Assembly (NCBI GenBank): GCA_020852715.1
Contig: JADZAE010000047.1
Coordinates: 62,001-126,000, forward strand
Length of the DNA: 64,000 nucleotides
Origin: Deltaproteobacteria bacterium
GTDB lineage: Bacteria; Bdellovibrionota_C; UBA2361; SZUA-149; JADZAE01
Reading direction: 5' to 3'
Position numbers and translations under genes: made by a program. The notes below the pieces were generated by a model that ran no database searches, was not told the DNA's origin, and was given only the letters and a program-made list of their open reading frames with translations. Of this stretch, positions 62,615 through 64,000 are shown piece by piece. Positions within the stretch are counted from its first letter, which is position 1; every line of letters starts with the position of its first letter.

Positions 62615-64000
62615 TTATGAATTTTGCTCGAGTTTCTTGGGTAAAGTATTTAATACCAATAGCAATCCCATAAAAAAGAAAGCCATAGTCCTTATTTCGC
62701 CATCACCAAAATTATATTCGACAAGTCCAGCCACTTGCCAACCGACTAAAGCAAAAAAAATGGCAGCAGTTAGCATCATTCCTTGTTTGGCTAATGGGGA
62801 AGGCGAGGATTTAAAGTTTTTCCAAGTAAGATACGAAAGAAAACCAATAGCTAGCAGCCACCAGATATAACTAATCGATCCTAACCAGCCTGTTTCAACG
62901 GCAATATTGAGTAAATTATTATGCATGTGGCGATGTAAATCAGGCAACGAGGGATCGATTTGTCGCATATAACGAGCATTGTCCGGTCCAACGCCGAAGG
63001 GATAAAGTTGAATCAGGTCATAACCCATCTCCCACATCTGTTTTCTCCCACCGGCAATAGTGAAATGCTCAGAAAGCGCACTAAGGCGATTATGAACAGG
63101 AGTTAAGAATGAACAAAAAAGAGAAAATAGGATAATAGAAATTAGGCAAAGTTTTTTGCCGCTGATTAGAGAGAGCATACTTAAGGCCACAATAACTCCC
63201 AGCCAAGGACCTCTCTTAAGATTAACTATAAAAACAACAAGCAATAGAGCAAATGCAACAATAATTCGGCCGTAGTCGGCGGATTGGGAGCGATAAAATC
63301 CTGACAGTCGAGGAAAAATAAAAGAGTAATTTATCAAAGTCGGAGTAGCCAGTATTACAATTATTGAGCTTAGTAAGCGAACCGGTAGGTAATAATCTGA
63401 TCCTACGGGCAATATTACATCTGGCCAAGCCATGAGTAGGAAAAGAATAAAATAAACGGCAAATAGAGGAAGATACGTAGTCAAACGGCAATGTTCGGAT
63501 AAGCTTTTATCGAAACTATCTTTTCCTTCCAAGAGCAGAGCAAATAACACAGTTATTATTAACACCAGCTGACCTGACTCTGTCACCGGTCCAGGAAAAC
63601 CGATCAACGATTTTACTTCCTCGGGGCCAGAATAGAGTGAGTGGATACCAACAAAACTTTGTCCAACAATGAATGCAAAAAGATATTGTTTAATCCGGTT
63701 AAAAAATTCACTAGCTGAAGCAGGTGAGTTTTTTGCCAACCAATACATCATAATTGGCAGACACAAATAGATTGCCGAGGAAATAACTTCTTTAAGCGAG
63801 CGCGTGATAGCTACTCCAAATAAAGAGGAGATGAGATTGGCTAACAACCAAAGAGCTAATGGAAAAATAAAATAAGTTTTTACCTGATCGGTATTACAGT
63901 TGAGCCCGGTGTTGCCACGATAGATATAAAGAACAATATACCAATAAAGGATGGCAACTGCTAAAATAATTTGTGTCAAGGCAATTGAAATAGCGGCAAT
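62615..64000 (-). CDS. O-antigen ligase/polymerase-like membrane protein (partial at window end)
   Basis: Multi-pass membrane protein with about ten hydrophobic segments and a large loop in the second half, the organisation of WaaL/Wzy-type enzymes. RGPWLGVIVALSMLSL and the loop motif YPFGVGPDNARYM followed by HRHMHNNLLNIAVETGWLG closely resemble the conserved Wzy_C/O-antigen ligase region. The reading frame stays open to the window edge upstream of 63979 (a TTG there), with hydrophobic residues, so the N-terminus lies outside. It would join or polymerise O-antigen or similar surface glycans. Confidence 0.8.
   Translation of the reverse strand: MAAISIALTQIILAVAILYWYIVLYIYRGNTGLNCNTDQVKTYFIFPLALWLLANLISSLFGVAITRSLKEVISSAIYLCLPIMMYWLAKNSPASASEFFNRIKQYLFAFIVGQSFVGIHSLYSGPEEVKSLIGFPGPVTESGQLVLIITVLFALLLEGKDSFDKSLSEHCRLTTYLPLFAVYFILFLLMAWPDVILPVGSDYYLPVRLLSSIIVILATPTLINYSFIFPRLSGFYRSQSADYGRIIVAFALLLVVFIVNLKRGPWLGVIVALSMLSLISGKKLCLISIILFSLFCSFLTPVHNRLSALSEHFTIAGGRKQMWEMGYDLIQLYPFGVGPDNARYMRQIDPSLPDLHRHMHNNLLNIAVETGWLGSISYIWWLLAIGFLSYLTWKNFKSSPSPLAKQGMMLTAAIFFALVGWQVAGLVEYNFGDGEIRTMAFFFMGLLLVLNTLPKKLEQNS

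Overview
The window comes from a Gram-negative bacterium with a low-to-moderate GC content (about 40% by eye). The envelope genes show an outer membrane: an Mla-type phospholipid transport operon, a secretin, many lipoproteins, an O-antigen-ligase-like membrane protein and an Mpl murein-recycling ligase. Gene order around pilMNO/pilQ/aroB resembles proteobacteria. The double-length UvrA, the secreted FG-GAP proteins and the scattered pil genes suggest a deeply branching or delta-proteobacteria-like lineage, but I cannot name the taxon from sequence alone. The region is chromosomal housekeeping DNA with no phage, transposase, CRISPR, rRNA or tRNA that I could recognise.

Layout. 0-9.5 kb: a beta-CASP RNase-like protein, a receiver-TPR protein, aroC-mpl-CapD-like operon, ArfB, an unknown protein, and trpD-trpF. 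9.7-15.3 kb: two tandem paralogous secreted proteins of about 890 aa, each with two jelly-roll-like/Fn3-like units followed by six FG-GAP repeats. 15.5-20.8 kb: an ammonium transporter gene broken by a one-base frameshift, glnA and priA. 20.9-33.5 kb: type IV pilus genes pilM, pilN, pilO, then (with no recognisable pilP) a lipoprotein-type pilQ, aroB, two lipoproteins, a small acidic protein with aroQ, a prepilin peptidase, a sigma-54 response regulator and a DUF4124 protein. 33.5-34.3 kb: a gene-free block rich in palindromes. 34.3-46.6 kb: a UvrD-like helicase, rlmE, mlaEFDC, srkA, hemW, lepB, an orphan MCE-like protein and a PilB-type ATPase. 46.7-55.4 kb: recJ, suhB, a lipoprotein, a YdjM-like membrane protein, an OlsF-like fused acyltransferase, cysK and a nitronate-monooxygenase/FabK-like protein. 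55.4-64 kb: a second structured repeat, a 1784-aa tandem UvrA, a lipoprotein plus a Cys-rich coiled-coil protein, and an O-antigen-ligase-like gene cut by the window end.

The most interesting non-coding signal is a dispersed family of structured repeats. A long form (about 216-229 bp, at 33773-33988 and, inverted, 55463-55691) carries a short terminal-inverted-repeat head followed by a conserved chain of hairpins. A head-only copy lies at 42346-42413. The inverted copy has run into the 3' end of uvrA and supplies its last codons and stop. Other points worth a second look are the amt frameshift, with the two pore histidines on opposite sides of it, the missing pilP, convergent gene pairs whose stop codons touch, and variant motifs in MlaF (VSIGM) and the sigma-54 activator (GAFTDA).
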